Assembly: GCA_030789695.1 (NCBI GenBank)
Contig: CM061139.1
Location: 102,780,037-102,844,036 of the forward strand
Reading direction: 5' to 3'
DNA length: 64,000 nucleotides
DNA from: Scilla litardierei
Lineage: Eukaryota > Streptophyta > Magnoliopsida > Asparagales > Asparagaceae
Position 1 is the stretch's first letter. Each line of letters begins with the position of its first letter. Both the position numbers and the translations under genes were made by a program. Under the pieces are notes generated by a model. That model was not told the origin of the DNA. It searched no databases and saw nothing but the letters and a program-made list of their open reading frames with translations. This document shows positions 10,331-21,321 of this stretch, piece by piece.

Positions 10331-10762
10331 ACTACGCTACATCACATGCCACCAGTAATATTGTCGCAAATAACGGTACATCTAAGTATCTCCTGGGTGA
10401 ATAGAATAAGGTGAGCTATGTGCCTCCCTCAATAACCCATCCCGAATGTCATCGACTGGCATGTAAATCTTACTCCTGAAGCATGTAGACCCATCCTCAT
10501 GAATAAGAAAATCAGTGTAGAGTCTGGCCTTTACTTGCTCCCGAATCCTCCTCAGCTTTCATCTCCTAATTTAGCAGCTTTAATCTTATCCACAAGATCA
10601 GATTTAATCTAAAACCCTTCATAGCTATAGTAACACCTGGAAGGATGACCTCAATCTCCTTTGACGCACTGTCCAACGAAGTCACCCTTGAGAAGTCAAT
10701 ATCATAATGGCTGGAAGCTGACTGAGAGCATTTGGTATGACATTAACATTCCCAGGATGATA

Positions 10763-10996
10763 TTAACGGTTAACATCATAATCCGCCATCAGCTCAAGCC
10801 ATTGACGATGCCTCATGTTGAGCTCCCTTTGAGTGAATACATACGTCAGGCTCTTATGATCAGTATGTACATTCACATGCTCACCCAGTAGAAAATATCT
10901 CCAAAGATTTAAGGCAAAAATCACAGCCGCCAACGACAGGTCATGAGTAGGATAATTTCGCTCATGCACATTCAATAACCTGTAGGCATACGCCAC
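10763..10996 (-). pseudogene. Chromovirus RNase H fragment
   Basis: A 77-codon minus frame reading RLLNVHERNYPTHDLSLAAV, then VHTDHKSLTYVF and LNMRHRQWLELMADYD. It is the C-terminal half of the Ty3/gypsy RNase H; TDHKSL holds a conserved Asp. It lies between RT (higher coordinates) and integrase (lower), as expected. The ~430 bp between it and the integrase (10331-10762) is linker sequence too decayed to read. Confidence 0.88.
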
Positions 10997-11065
10997 AACA
11001 TGAACAATGTAATGAAGAACACATACATGCCCCGTGCCAGATGCGCCACAAATAATCTTAAAGCA

Positions 11066-11678
11066 TCATGACCGTTCTGGAATCATCAGGACGGGAGCAG
11101 TTGTCAACCTCTGTTTCAACTCCTCAAACACTTGCTGGCACTCCTCAGACCAAACATAAGCAACATCCTTCTTGATGAGGTGAGTCAATGGTGCAGCAAT
11201 CTTGGAGAAATCCTTGATGAACATCATGTAATATCCAATCAATCCCAGAAAGCTCCTGATCTCTGTAACTAATCGAGGGGTCGGCCACTTCTTTAATGCC
11301 GCAACCTTCTCGTGATCAATATATATACCCTCGATTAGATATACCCTCCATTGACACCATATGTTCAAGTAAAGCAACTGTATACAACCAAAACTAGCAC
11401 TTGCTATACTTAGCAAACAACTGACACTGTCTCAAGGTCTCCAATGTATCCTCAAATGCTCAGCATGCTCCTCCTCATCTTTCAAATACACCAAGATGTC
11501 ATCAATGAAGACCATCACGAAGTTATCTAGGTAATCGTAGAAAACCCTATTCGTCAACCTCTTAAAGGTAGCAGGTGCACTGGTTACACCAAAGGGCATA
11601 ACTAGGAACTCATACCAGCCATAACGAGTCCCGAAAGAGGTCTTGGGAATATCTGAATCCTTTATTTTCCCTTGATTG
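11066..11678 (-). pseudogene. Chromovirus reverse transcriptase, C-terminal part
   Basis: The minus strand encodes [15 protein letters not shown] near 11520-11480 (RT catalytic motif, normally Y/F-x-DD). After a frame change comes EGIYIDHEKVAALKKWPTPR, then RSFLGLIGYYMMFIKDFSKI and APLTHLIKKD (the RT connection). Upstream is [19 protein letters not shown], and the frame is cut at 11678 by the copia element. The coding sequence resumes at 19425, so insertion and decay together destroyed the gene. Confidence 0.9.
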
Positions 11679-11939
11679 TGTAAGAAAATGTATGCCCTTA
11701 GTTCATTTATATTTGATGCAAATGATTTTTTTATAATAGCTGGGGAAATTTGTTTTGCATGTGATGCAAAGGAAATTAAATGTGTCGTTAAATTTTTACA
11801 TGCATATTTAATATAATAAACATATGTAAATGGTTAAGTCGATGAGGGGATCGTTCCGGTCTAAACCCAGGTTCAAACTGCGTCGAAAAGGGACTCCAAA
11901 CGCACAAGATAGAGCCAAAACAAGGAAATGTGCCCTTTT

Positions 11940-12250
11940 TGGGCATTGTGGGTCGGGCGCCCGCTAGGCGGACACCCGACCCACCTAGAAAGGTAGGCAC
12001 TAGCAAAGTAGGTGGGTGCTTGAAAGACGGGCACATGTGCCTGCCCCTGCTAAGCGAGCGCGAGTGCCCACGCCCGCTGCCGCCCGCCCGCCCGCTCGCT
12101 GCGGGCGCGCGCTCGGCACGCGCCCACGAGGCGCGTGCTGGGCACGTGCCAGGCTGGTGCACGCTTGGCACGTGCTTGCAGGGCATGTGCTGGGCACACG
12201 CCTGGCTGGCACGTGCTGCCGCAATGGGCCCATGCGGTGGGCCCCACTCC
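11940..12250. repeat. GC-rich island with CACGTG repeats in copia U3
   Basis: About 300 bp, strikingly GC- and CpG-rich for this AT-rich window. It contains runs of CCGCCCGC and repeated GGCACGTGC/TGGGCACGTGCC-type palindromes. The equivalent in the other LTR (18215-18425) is shorter. Long ORFs called here on both strands come from composition, not coding. Confidence 0.85.
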
Positions 12251-12550
12251 TAGGGCTGCGGTTCTGGTTTTTCCTTGATGGCTGCAGTTTTGGCAAAAAA
12301 AACTGGGATTTGGCTATGTTTGGACACTTGTTTGAAGGGTCAAATAAACTCGGATTAACGTACCGTTTCTTCCTACGCGTTCACCATTCAACCCTCTTTG
12401 ATTTGATAGGTTGTATCACTTACGAAGCTTAACGGTGAGGGAGAAAAAATTCGCTAAAGTTTGGCCTTTGTGAAAGGTAAACTTTAATTAATTTTTCCTC
12501 CAAAAATTTTAGTCCCACATCGGATATGGAGTGAAGGGGAGGGGTCAGCA

Positions 12551-12566
12551 GCCTATATAAATATGG
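12551..12566 (+). promoter_or_regulatory. TATA box of copia LTR
   Basis: CCTATATAAATATGGG, repeated as CCTATATAAATAGGG near 18728 in the second LTR. It sets the element's plus orientation. Confidence 0.65.
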
Positions 12567-13195
12567 GCCTACTCCACTCTTTGAAACTCATCCCAAGCTC
12601 CAGATCTGAGTAGCTCCATTAAATGTGAGCAAGCCCGGATCTGAGCTTAACGAAAATATTCTATTTCTTCCTAAATTTCTTCTTTGATCCTGTTCGGGCT
12701 TTAACAAAGATACAAAGGAGCTTGGATCGGATCCAAAGTCTTGACGAAGGATCTACTCAAGGTGAAATCTTCTTCGGCTCGTGGTTGGCTCGGCGACAAA
12801 GGCATTGCTCGCCTCGGGATGCGGTGTGCTTCAGGAAGCAGTTCGGCTCGGGATGAGGTGCGACTCGGGACACGATTCGGCTGGGGAGAAGCGGCGCATG
12901 GGCCAAAGAAATGTTGCTGATAACGACACTTCGTATTCTGCAGAAACGAAGTGAAAGGTATGTAGTTTAAATTAAACATGCATTTATAAATTACAAATGT
13001 TAGATAGATCTATCCTTAAGGGTTGGTCAGACCAAACCCCAGGATAGTAGAGATCTTGGCTAGGGTTAAATCTTTAGGGCTTAGACTAAAAACTGTTTTA
13101 AGTGCTATTTTTCCGCTGCTGATTTGTTTTCGTCGTCCATCCGAGTTAGGCCGAAAGTCGAATTTATTGCCCTAAGGACCCATAAAATCCTTCAT

Positions 13196-13207
13196 TGGTA
13201 TCAGAGC
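13196..13207 (+). promoter_or_regulatory. Primer-binding site, initiator tRNA-Met type
   Basis: TGGTATCAGAGC, one base after the LTR end. It confirms plus orientation and the boundary of the nested copia element. Confidence 0.92.
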
Positions 13208-16200
13208 CAGTCTACTTGATCTATGATTTGCATTTATAAAAGTATATGATACAGCATGTTTTTCCATCAGATGTATGTTTTATTTAAACTATTAAATAGT
13301 CGTTCACATGCAATGTTTTTATTTTCGAAAATTGTTTTCGAAAATTGGTTTTACTTTTATTTTAAAATTAAATCTTTAAAATTTTGTGATAATTTTTTAT
13401 GTACCTTAAACATATGCGATAAATTTTAAGTTGCATGTTAAGCAAGAAAATTTTATGAGATAAATTTCAATTGCTTTGTTATCATGCTAACTTGTTTAGT
13501 TAATATTTTTAATGGTTATATTAGTTAATTTTGATTATGTGATAATTCAAGAAAAACTATTAGGATAGCCATTAAAACCTTTCAGAAAATTATGAGATAA
13601 TTTTTGGACATTCTATGATTTAAAAATTGTTGCAACATATTAAATTCCTGTTTAGGGTAGCCCTATCCAAATTATTATTTTAATTTTTCTAATAATAATT
13701 TCGAACGATAGGTTATGATTTAAATTGTTGCAACTTGAATTTTAAATGCCTAATCCATGATTAGGATAACACCAAAATAATCCTTATAGTTGATAAGGAC
13801 ATTAGTAACGGTTATTAACCAATCCTAACAATTTCAAATTTTAGGATTCAACTAGTAGATAGGATTAACTAGTTTTAATGAAGCCTAATCTAATCGTTGG
13901 GACACATAAGAATAATAAGTTTCCTTCAATGGACCATGATCCGGTCTAGTGTTTTTTTGACTATTGTAGTGGATCACCCTAGCTCGACTGTGGATAGTGA
14001 TCCTGGCCTAGCCAAATCCCTGGTCGTGTTTCACTGGTCTACAAGGATGCGAATTATGATTATGTGACATTGTCGATTATATCTAGTCTCTTCTTCAAGA
14101 TTAGCCGTAACCCTCTTTGTTTTAGAGGTTGGCAACTATAGGTTCTTTGTTATAGTTGTTGAGCACACTCAAGATATGTCATAGATACTTTATGGAAACC
14201 AACTTCTCATTACATGAGTTGTAGTCTAGACTTAACCCAAACCGACGCGTCATGCCCATACACCGTGCGTCGGCGTAAGTTAGTCTAGACATGAAAACAA
14301 GGGTCTGACTAGACTATTCATTGTGATTTAGATGAGCACACTCATGATCATAAGTGGTTTTGGGATAAAAACCAATAAGGGAATCATATATGATATGATT
14401 GATCAAGAGTCATCTACCAATCGCAGAGTCAAGAATTTGTTGAGGACACTCAAGGTTGTGAGGCTCAGGATGGTTGGATCTCTTTCCTATTAAATTTAAA
14501 TTTAATTAAATCGTTCATTATTATGGCTAAAATAATCGTAAAAATAGAGGGAGGATATAGTTAGATAAAAGCCATTCTATCTATATTTAAAATTGAACAT
14601 ATGCTAAACTAGGATACTATGTTTACCAATGGAATCTAAAACATAATATCCTAAGAGAATTAGTTAACTGGTCCAAATGGTTGGTTAAAAGAATATCAAA
14701 TCAAATTCTATTTGACAGACTAAACTATGTTCTCATTGACATTAAAATGTCCTTCTTAGCACAGGCTTACGGACAATGATTTTCTTGAGCTCTGGGTCCA
14801 ACAAAAATAAATGCACGTCAGCTGTCACTCGCCACTATGAGGGGCAGCTTGAACATACTAATGTTCAAAGCATGTTTCTCCATACAATTTGTTGAGTCAA
14901 CTTAAGGTTGTATGGAAAATAGTTTCGATCCTCAAAGTTCGAAACTCCGATCAAATTGTTTGAATCAAAGACGAGTTCATGAGCGGTGCAAGACTATGTA
15001 TCATAACCGGATCTTGAGACGAGTAACTTGTTGAGCACACTCAAGGTTGTAGAGCTCAAGCGTTTGGATACATGAGATGTTTATACGGATATTATCTGTT
15101 TTGAGACGATTAGTATCTAAATGAGATTTAGAAAAGAGAGAATGCATTAAGTAAAGTCAATTGAGAAAGATAGTTATATTTATCATTAGTAAAGGCATAA
15201 GTAGGAGGGACTGAAAATGTGACATATTTGATGTCACGACTTCAGGATAATCATTATACAAAATAGATTGTCATACGTGTTGAAAAAAAGAGCAATTGTT
15301 GTTTCTTGGACCATAGAAGACGTCTAACATTTTTTGCGAATGTCGTCACATTGCTTCTGAAGCAATGAGTAATTTGTATTACGATAATGTATTAAATGTT
15401 AATACATGAATATGCAAGGTAGTAGCAAAACTTATATGGTAAAATAGACTAGGCCTTACCGAAGAGACTAAGCTTTACAAGTCACATAAAGAGAATTATG
15501 TCCTCTCGTATTATGAGTCAATAGACACTTGTGAACCTTGTCTCAAAAGTATGATGGCCTAAATTCCATCTGTAAGACAGTGGAAGAATGAGTTAGTGAG
15601 CTCGTAGTCTCGTACATATGGATGTACCCAGACCCAAGTCTAAGTTAGCCAGGATAAGTTGTTCTTATTTTATTACGACACGTGTTCTTGCTGAAACACA
15701 TGTTTAATAAAATAGATATCACAATGACAGAAGTATTTGAACTACTTCGATCAGATCGAAGAGTCGAATACTTAGCTGTATACTTCTCACGCAATTAAAA
15801 GAAAATATGATTTTCTCTCAGGTCAAGTCTATTAACACATCGGTATGTTAGAGAGCATGTATCACACTTTATTAGACTTAGTGCGATACATGGCTAGTGA
15901 CTCTGAGTTACAATCCTCGTTCTGAGTTAAAACCCAGATTATAAAGCCTAGTTTTTTAATAAGGTTCTATGAGGACCTCTTTAATAGGATATTCATTAAA
16001 TCAATCGTTAGGAAGTTAAAGGTTTACTCGAGTCTCGTGAGACAAAAATTCGAGTAGAACATCATAGTTGATGATGACTTAGTCAACTTCCAGGATGCCA
16101 TTCGGAGTAGTGACTCTAAGAAATGTTTTGATGCAATCCGAAAAGGGTCCTTGCACGTAAATAAGATATAGACCTTAGTTTACGTGCCAAGGAAATTGTT

Positions 16201-17945
16201 TCTGTTGGCTGCTACTAAATCTTTGAGTCTAGAAGATTGGTGCAGAAAGAAAGTAGTGAAGTAAAACTTATGTTGGTTGAGAACGGTTGTCATCCTAACT
16301 CCTATAAACGGATTATGCTGAAACTGTCTCACCAACAGATGTGTACAGATATACTTGGACCAAACTCGATGTAAATGCTCAAGATGACCATGAAAACTGG
16401 AGCATTCATGTATAGTCTGTTTTCTAAATATGATTAGAAGAACAAACTTATATGAATCGGCCAGAGAGTTTTCAAGGTTAGTGGGAGCGAATATAAAACA
16501 TGCATGGCATCAAGGAGCCGGAACATATGTTTTGACAAAGTGGTCAAAGAGTTTGACACTTTATCAGAAATGATTATGAACCGTCTAAATGACGAGTTAC
16601 TTATTTGAATTATTCTCTTAAGGTACGATGAGCTGAATGAGATTCAGGCAAGACATTAATTATGGATTCCAAGAGACCAAGTGAATTATTTGGATAAGAT
16701 TCAAACGTGTGGCCTAAAATAAACATATAAACCCCTTTAGTCTATACAATAGACGGTTTAGCAGATCTACTAGCGAAGGCTCTACCACATTAAGTCTGAA
16801 AAGACTTATGTATGAATGCGGTATGAGGTGCCGGGAGATAAGTATGCCCTCGAACTTGAGGCAATTTATCTCTGTGTAAGTATACAAACATCTTGTTTAA
16901 AATAACTGTAAGTTGTTTGGTAAGAATTTACCTAAGTTTAATAATAATTCAGTCTTCATTAGAACATAGGTATAGTCCTGAGACTTAATGCGAGGTCAAC
17001 TATGTATCAAGATGTAGATCTCGATTATAGAGAAGTATTTAACTGATTGTATCAAAGGTCTAAAAATGTTCGTGTTTGTAGATGTTTCGAGAAATGGATA
17101 TCGACACATCGGTTAGACCATTGTGTCTTAGTCTTCACCATGTAATGGTGACGATGATCTCATGGCTGTTTGACTTGGCAAAGTCGAAGACGAGACACAT
17201 GTGCTCATTTGAGAATGAGTTCACTGAATGACCCAACAAGAGTTATCATATGGTTCATATTGATCAATCTGTCAATGATAACTCGTAGGGATGATAGGCA
17301 AGTTGGTCTTTTGACTTGAGGTCATTGTACGAACCTGTACGTGAATAGTGTTACTTAGATCGATGATCTAGCCTCGGAGCAAGCCCCGCTAAAAGGTTTC
17401 TGGTTGGGTGACATTTGAAGCATGCGAGGAGAGTAATGACCAAGCTAGGATTTGTCTCTTCTGGTTAAGGGGAGTTAGTGTCGCATGTGTTAGTTCGATC
17501 TTTAGTAAAAACTCTGGTCAGAGTATGTTGGAAGAAGTCCAACATTATTTGACTAAAGATCGATGGAGACTAACCAAGTTCAAGATAGTAGGGTTGACAG
17601 TTGACCATACCCTAGGCTTGACTAGACGAAATAGTTTTGACGAAAAGACTATAACTGCGGTATTCATCACAGACACAGTCAGGGTGGTCCCGACAATACT
17701 CATGTCAATGAGTTAACCACATAAGTATGATACCAAAATAGGGACGGCACCTGCTGCTCATGGTCTCTGCCGTCTGGGGTTTCGAGCCCCACCTGTAGTA
17801 GGGTCAGGCTGTATGGTCTCATATAGAGTGAGACCTTCGTCAAGTAATATGTAGAAATTATGGAGAATATGCATTTGATGCAAGGGATAGAAAACTGCAA
17901 AGATTTTGCAGTTAGCTTCTGCATTTGGGATAAATGATCCTGAGT
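13208..17945 (+). pseudogene. Decayed internal domain of nested copia element
   Basis: About 4.7 kb, AT-rich, without a long ORF. Recognisable copia RT debris lies near 16478-16557: KVSGSEYKTC and ASRSRNICFDKVVKEFD resemble the 'KQASRSWNIRFD' region. DGLADLLAKALPH near 16752-16790 resembles the end of copia RNase H ('ADPLTKALP'). A 102-codon ORF at 17408-17716 is unidentified. The hairpin-like motif TTGAGCACACTCAAGGTTG and variants recur five times between 14155 and 15050. The length suits a copia element with part of gag-pol deleted. The domain calls are by eye and short. Confidence 0.65.
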
Positions 17946-17957
17946 GCAAGTGGGAGA
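17946..17957 (+). promoter_or_regulatory. Polypurine tract of nested copia element
   Basis: GCAAGTGGGAGA immediately before the 3' LTR start TGTTGGGG. AAGTGGGAGA is a common polypurine tract form in plant copia elements. Confidence 0.85.
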
Positions 17958-19424
17958 TGTTGGGGGATGTATGCCCTCAGTTCATTTGTATTTGATGCAA
18001 ATGATTTTTTTATAATAGATGTGGAAATTTTTTTTGCATGTGATGCAAAAGGAAATTAAATGCGTCGTAAAATGTTTACGTGCATATTTAATATAATAAA
18101 CCCATGAAAATGGTTACCTGGATGACGGGATCGTCCCGGTTTAAACATAGATTCAAACCGCGGCAAAAACGGACTCCAAATGCACAAGATAGAGCCAAAA
18201 CAAGGAAATGTGCCTTTTTGGACATTGCGGGTCGGGCATCCGCTAGGCGGACCCCGATCCACCTAGAAAGGCAGGCACAAGCTAAGTGGGCCCACACCTG
18301 CAAGATGGGCATGGGCACCCGCACCCGCTAAGCGTGCGCGCACTCAGCACGCGCCCCGCGGCATGTGCTGGGCGCACGCTAGGCTGGCGCACGCTGCCAC
18401 ATGGGCCCATGCGGTGGGCCCCATGCCTAAGGCTGCGGTTCTGGTTTTTCCTTGACGGATGTAGTTTTTGCGAAAAATTGGGATTTGGCTCTATTTGGAC
18501 ACTCGTTTGAAGGGTCAAACGAACTCGGATTGACGTGACGTTTCTTCATACGTGTTCACCGTTCGACCCTCTTCGATTTGATAGGTTGTATCACTTGTGA
18601 AGCTCAACGATGAGGAAGGAAAAATTCGCTAAAATTTGGCCTTTGTGAAAGGCAAACTTTAATTAACTTTTCATCCAAAAAATTTAGTCCCACATCGGAT
18701 ATGGAGTGAAGGAGAGGGGTCATCCGCCTATATAAATAGGGACCTACTCCCCTCCTTGAAACTCGTCCCAAGCTCTAGATCTGAGTAGCTCTATTAAACA
18801 TGAGCAAGCCCGGATCTGAGCTTAGCGAAAATATTCTTTTTCTCCCTAAATTTCTTACTTGATCCTGTTCGGGCTCTAGCAAAGCTTCGAAGGAGCTCGA
18901 ATAAGATCCGAAGTCACGACGAAGGATCCACTCAAGGTGAAATCTTCTTTGACGCATGGTTGGCTCGACGAAAAAGGCATTGCTCGCCTCGGGATGCGGT
19001 GCGGTTCAGGAAGCGGTTTGGCTCGGAATAAGGTGCAGCTTGGGACACGGTTTGGCTGGGGAGAAGCGGCGCGGCGGCCAAAGAAATGTTGCTGAAAACG
19101 ACGCTTAGTATTCTGCGAAAACGATGTGAGAGGCCAAAGAAATGTTGCTGAAAACGACACTTCGTATTCTGCGGAAACGATGTGAAAGGCATATAGTTTA
19201 AATTAAACATGCGTTTATAAATTGCAAATGTTAGATAGATCTATCCTTAGGGGCTGGTTGGACCCAACCCCGGTATAGTAGAGATCTTGGCTGGGGTTAA
19301 ACCTTGAGGGCTTAGACTTAAAACTGTTTTAAGTGCTATTTTCCGCTGCTGATTTGTTTTTGTCATTCATCCGACTTAGGTCGGATGTCGAATTTATTGC
19401 CTTAAGGACTCGTAAAACCCTTTA
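17958..19424 (+). repeat. 3' LTR of nested copia element
   Basis: A 1467-bp partner of 11679-13194. The terminal CA has changed to TA (CCCTTTA). It carries a private 56-bp tandem duplication at 19076-19187 (GGCCAAAGAAATGTTGCTG unit) and a shorter GC island than the 5' LTR. Immediately after 19424 the chromovirus RT coding sequence resumes. Confidence 0.9.
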
Positions 19425-20210
19425 GATGGTACCCGCTCCGTAAATCTAGCTTCGAGTACACTTGGGATCACCAAGTTGGTCAAAGATATCTTTAATGCAA
19501 GGGAGAGGATACTTGCTCTTCACTGTCATCTTGTTCAACTCCATATAATTAGTACACGTCGTCTGCGACCCATCCTTCTAGTATACCAAGAGCACTAGTG
19601 CTACTTATGGAGACACGCCGGGGCATATCAGCTCTCGCAGTGACAGATCCTTTAACTGGGTGTGAATCTCAGCTAACTCAAGCGGGGCCATATGATACAT
19701 GGCCTTAGTAATAGGCTACACGCCCGACATCAAATCGATGGTGAACTCTAAGCATCTATCGAAAGGAAGTTCGTAAATAATATCTGGGAAAACATCAAGA
19801 AAATATCAAACAATTTATGGCATGTCTAGCTCAATCTACATTGCTTACGCCACGACTTCTCTCGGCTTGGCCCTGAACTGGGCTCAAGTGTGCTGCTATA
19901 ATTTCCAAACTTGAACTCCGGATGGTCCAGGATTTGAAAGACTGTCCTCCTTTGTCTATAGCCAATGGTGGAATGAACATCCCTAGCCAATACATCCGAA
20001 ATATACCTTCAAAACTAGGCATCTCTATCTCTATGAAGTCAGCATATAATCACCGCCCACAAATCTCTATGTGACAATGGAGGCAACCGAAAGAGCGGAG
20101 TACTCCATTCCCCATGTTGATATTCCAACTGGTGGTGAGAGGATCTACTAATATCGAATGCTCGATCATGAATCTTTGGGACAAGAAACAATAAGAAGCC
20201 CCTAAATCAA
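19425..20210 (-). pseudogene. Chromovirus protease and RT N-terminal part
   Basis: Continues the pol gene of 11066-11678 across the copia insertion. The minus strand reads, from high to low coordinates: LFDLGASYCFLSQRFM near 20210-20160 (retropepsin active site, normally DSGAS, here DLGAS); EMPSFEGIFRMYWL (protease-RT linker, normally 'GMDWL') near 20020; [14 protein letters not shown] and [17 protein letters not shown] (RT fingers); DQLGDPKC. The catalytic Ser/Gly-side residues are partly altered and stops intervene. It ends abruptly at ~20210 against Athila LTR sequence, with no gag beyond, so the junction is a deletion or rearrangement. Confidence 0.85.
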
Positions 20211-20214
20211 ATAG

Positions 20215-20934
20215 TGATAGAGCGGGAAAAGAGGCGAAAAGCTGACAAAAATACCCATAGGAGGAGGAAAACCCTAATTTCGAAATTTGGGCTGTCGGCT
20301 CGCTTGGTCAAGTGAAACTATCACTGTTCGAGCGGCAATTCTGTAGAGAAACCGTAAAAATCAGCCTTCTGTCATCTTCTGGCCACTCGATCGAGTGGTC
20401 GGCTCACTCGGTTGAGTGAGCTTCTCACTCGGTCGAGTGGGGTCTTCTACAGACTCCTCCAGAAACAGTGTTCTGCCATTTGCTTTTCCTCTCTCCACTC
20501 TGTCGAGTGGACTTCACACTCGGTCGAGTGGAAATTCCACTCGGCCGAGTGCATTTGTTGCGCTTCTTTGGCTGGATTGGAGCTGTTTCAGCCTTACTTG
20601 GTCGAGTGAGCTATGTCACTTGGCCGAGTAGGCTGATATTTCATCGTTTTCTCCTTCTTCTCGTTTCATTCCTCTTTCTCTCGTCTTCTTTATTATTCTT
20701 CCCATCTTCAAGCACCGTGAGCTCTTCGGTATCATCATCATTGACGCTTCGGCGCGTGTGTATGTGCTCATACCTCCAAATTGCTCCAGATTGCTCCAGA
20801 TTTCCTGAAAATCCAACGAAACATTGAAATAGTGAAATTCATTGTGAAATCATTGTTTATGCGTTAAATTCTTGATATGAGCAATCGTTATGGCATGGAA
20901 AAATGCAGAAATAAAGTGTAAAATATGGGCATCA
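20215..20934 (-). repeat. Partial 3' LTR of Athila-like element
   Basis: Homologous to the U3 side of the LTR at 52944-54708; both share AAAGCTGACAAAAATACCC, the CACTCGGTCGAGTG array and TTTATGCGTTAAAT-type sequence. The minus-strand LTR start TGATGCCCATATTTTACAC is at 20934, adjacent to a polypurine tract, so this is the 3' LTR. Only about 720 of ~1765 bp remain; the rest is lost at the junction with the chromovirus protease. The plus ORFs across the array (20412-20827) are artefacts of the repeat. Confidence 0.82.
20298..20630. repeat. Palindromic array CACTCGGTCGAGTG in Athila LTR
   Basis: Nine or so copies of the near-palindrome CACTCGGTCGAGTG and variants (TTGGTCAAGTG, CGGCCGAGTG), separated by unrelated spacers. 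The same motif is at 41478-41889 and 54073-54403. Confidence 0.92.
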
Positions 20935-20950
20935 AAATCCCCCAATCTTA
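20935..20950 (-). promoter_or_regulatory. Polypurine tract of Athila-like element
   Basis: The minus strand reads TAAGATTGGGGGATTT directly before the LTR start TGATGCCC. The adjacent TCGTCCTCGAGAAAGA on the plus strand is a phrase common near the 3' end of plant gypsy elements. Confidence 0.7.
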
Positions 20951-21321
20951 CCTCTTACTCGTCCTCGAGAAAGATAAGTAAAAAGCAAACTTGGAGAATA
21001 AAAAATAAAGAAAATCAAATAAATTGAAAAGAAGGCAAATAGGGGAAATGCTAGATCATTCTCTCAGAACTCGAATTCACTTACTCAAATGCACCAACAA
21101 TGAATATAAACATCACTATAGCTTTTATTTCGATATCATTTCATACGGGGTACACTTGATATAAAAACTGAGAACAATGCGAATATTATGAAATATGAAA
21201 TCATTTTAATGTTAAACATCGTCTAACGCATAGAAAACGATGTACATAATCATAAATAACACATTTTTCAATTGATTGCTTCTACTTGGAGTATAATAGA
21301 TATCACGCAATTCATACATAT
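20951..21321 (-). other. Athila 3' internal non-coding sequence
   Basis: AT-rich sequence between the polypurine tract and the nested chromovirus. No ORF or structure stands out. It ends in the target-site duplication catat (21317-21321). Confidence 0.6.

Larger units (their letters stand above)
11679..13194 (+). repeat. 5' LTR of nested copia element
   Basis: A 1516-bp LTR starting TGTAAGAAAATGTATGCCC and ending AAATCCTTCA, one base before the tRNA-Met primer site. Its partner is 17958-19424. The flanking duplication is gattg (11674-11678) versus gatgg (19425-19429), one mismatch. A plus-strand TATA box (CCTATATAAATATGGG, ~12551) puts U3 at 11679 to ~12580. U3 contains a GC-rich island. The LTR interrupts the chromovirus RT codons. 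Confidence 0.9.

Noticed and set aside
11788..12432. Four long ORFs on both strands in the copia LTR
   Set aside because: They coincide exactly with the GC-rich repeat island and overlap each other in all frames; composition explains them.
17408..17716. 102-codon plus ORF in the copia internal domain
   Set aside because: No copia domain or other family is recognisable, and the surrounding frames are decayed; a chance ORF is as likely.
17750..17815. tRNA- or SINE-like B box (GGTTTCGAGCCCC)
   Set aside because: No matching A box, no cloverleaf, and the sequence lies inside the decayed copia internal domain.
20412..20827. ORFs across the CACTCGGTCGAGTG arrays (also 54167-54545 and 41774-42022)
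   Set aside because: They follow a stop-free repeat inside LTR or non-coding Athila sequence, and no protein family is recognisable.
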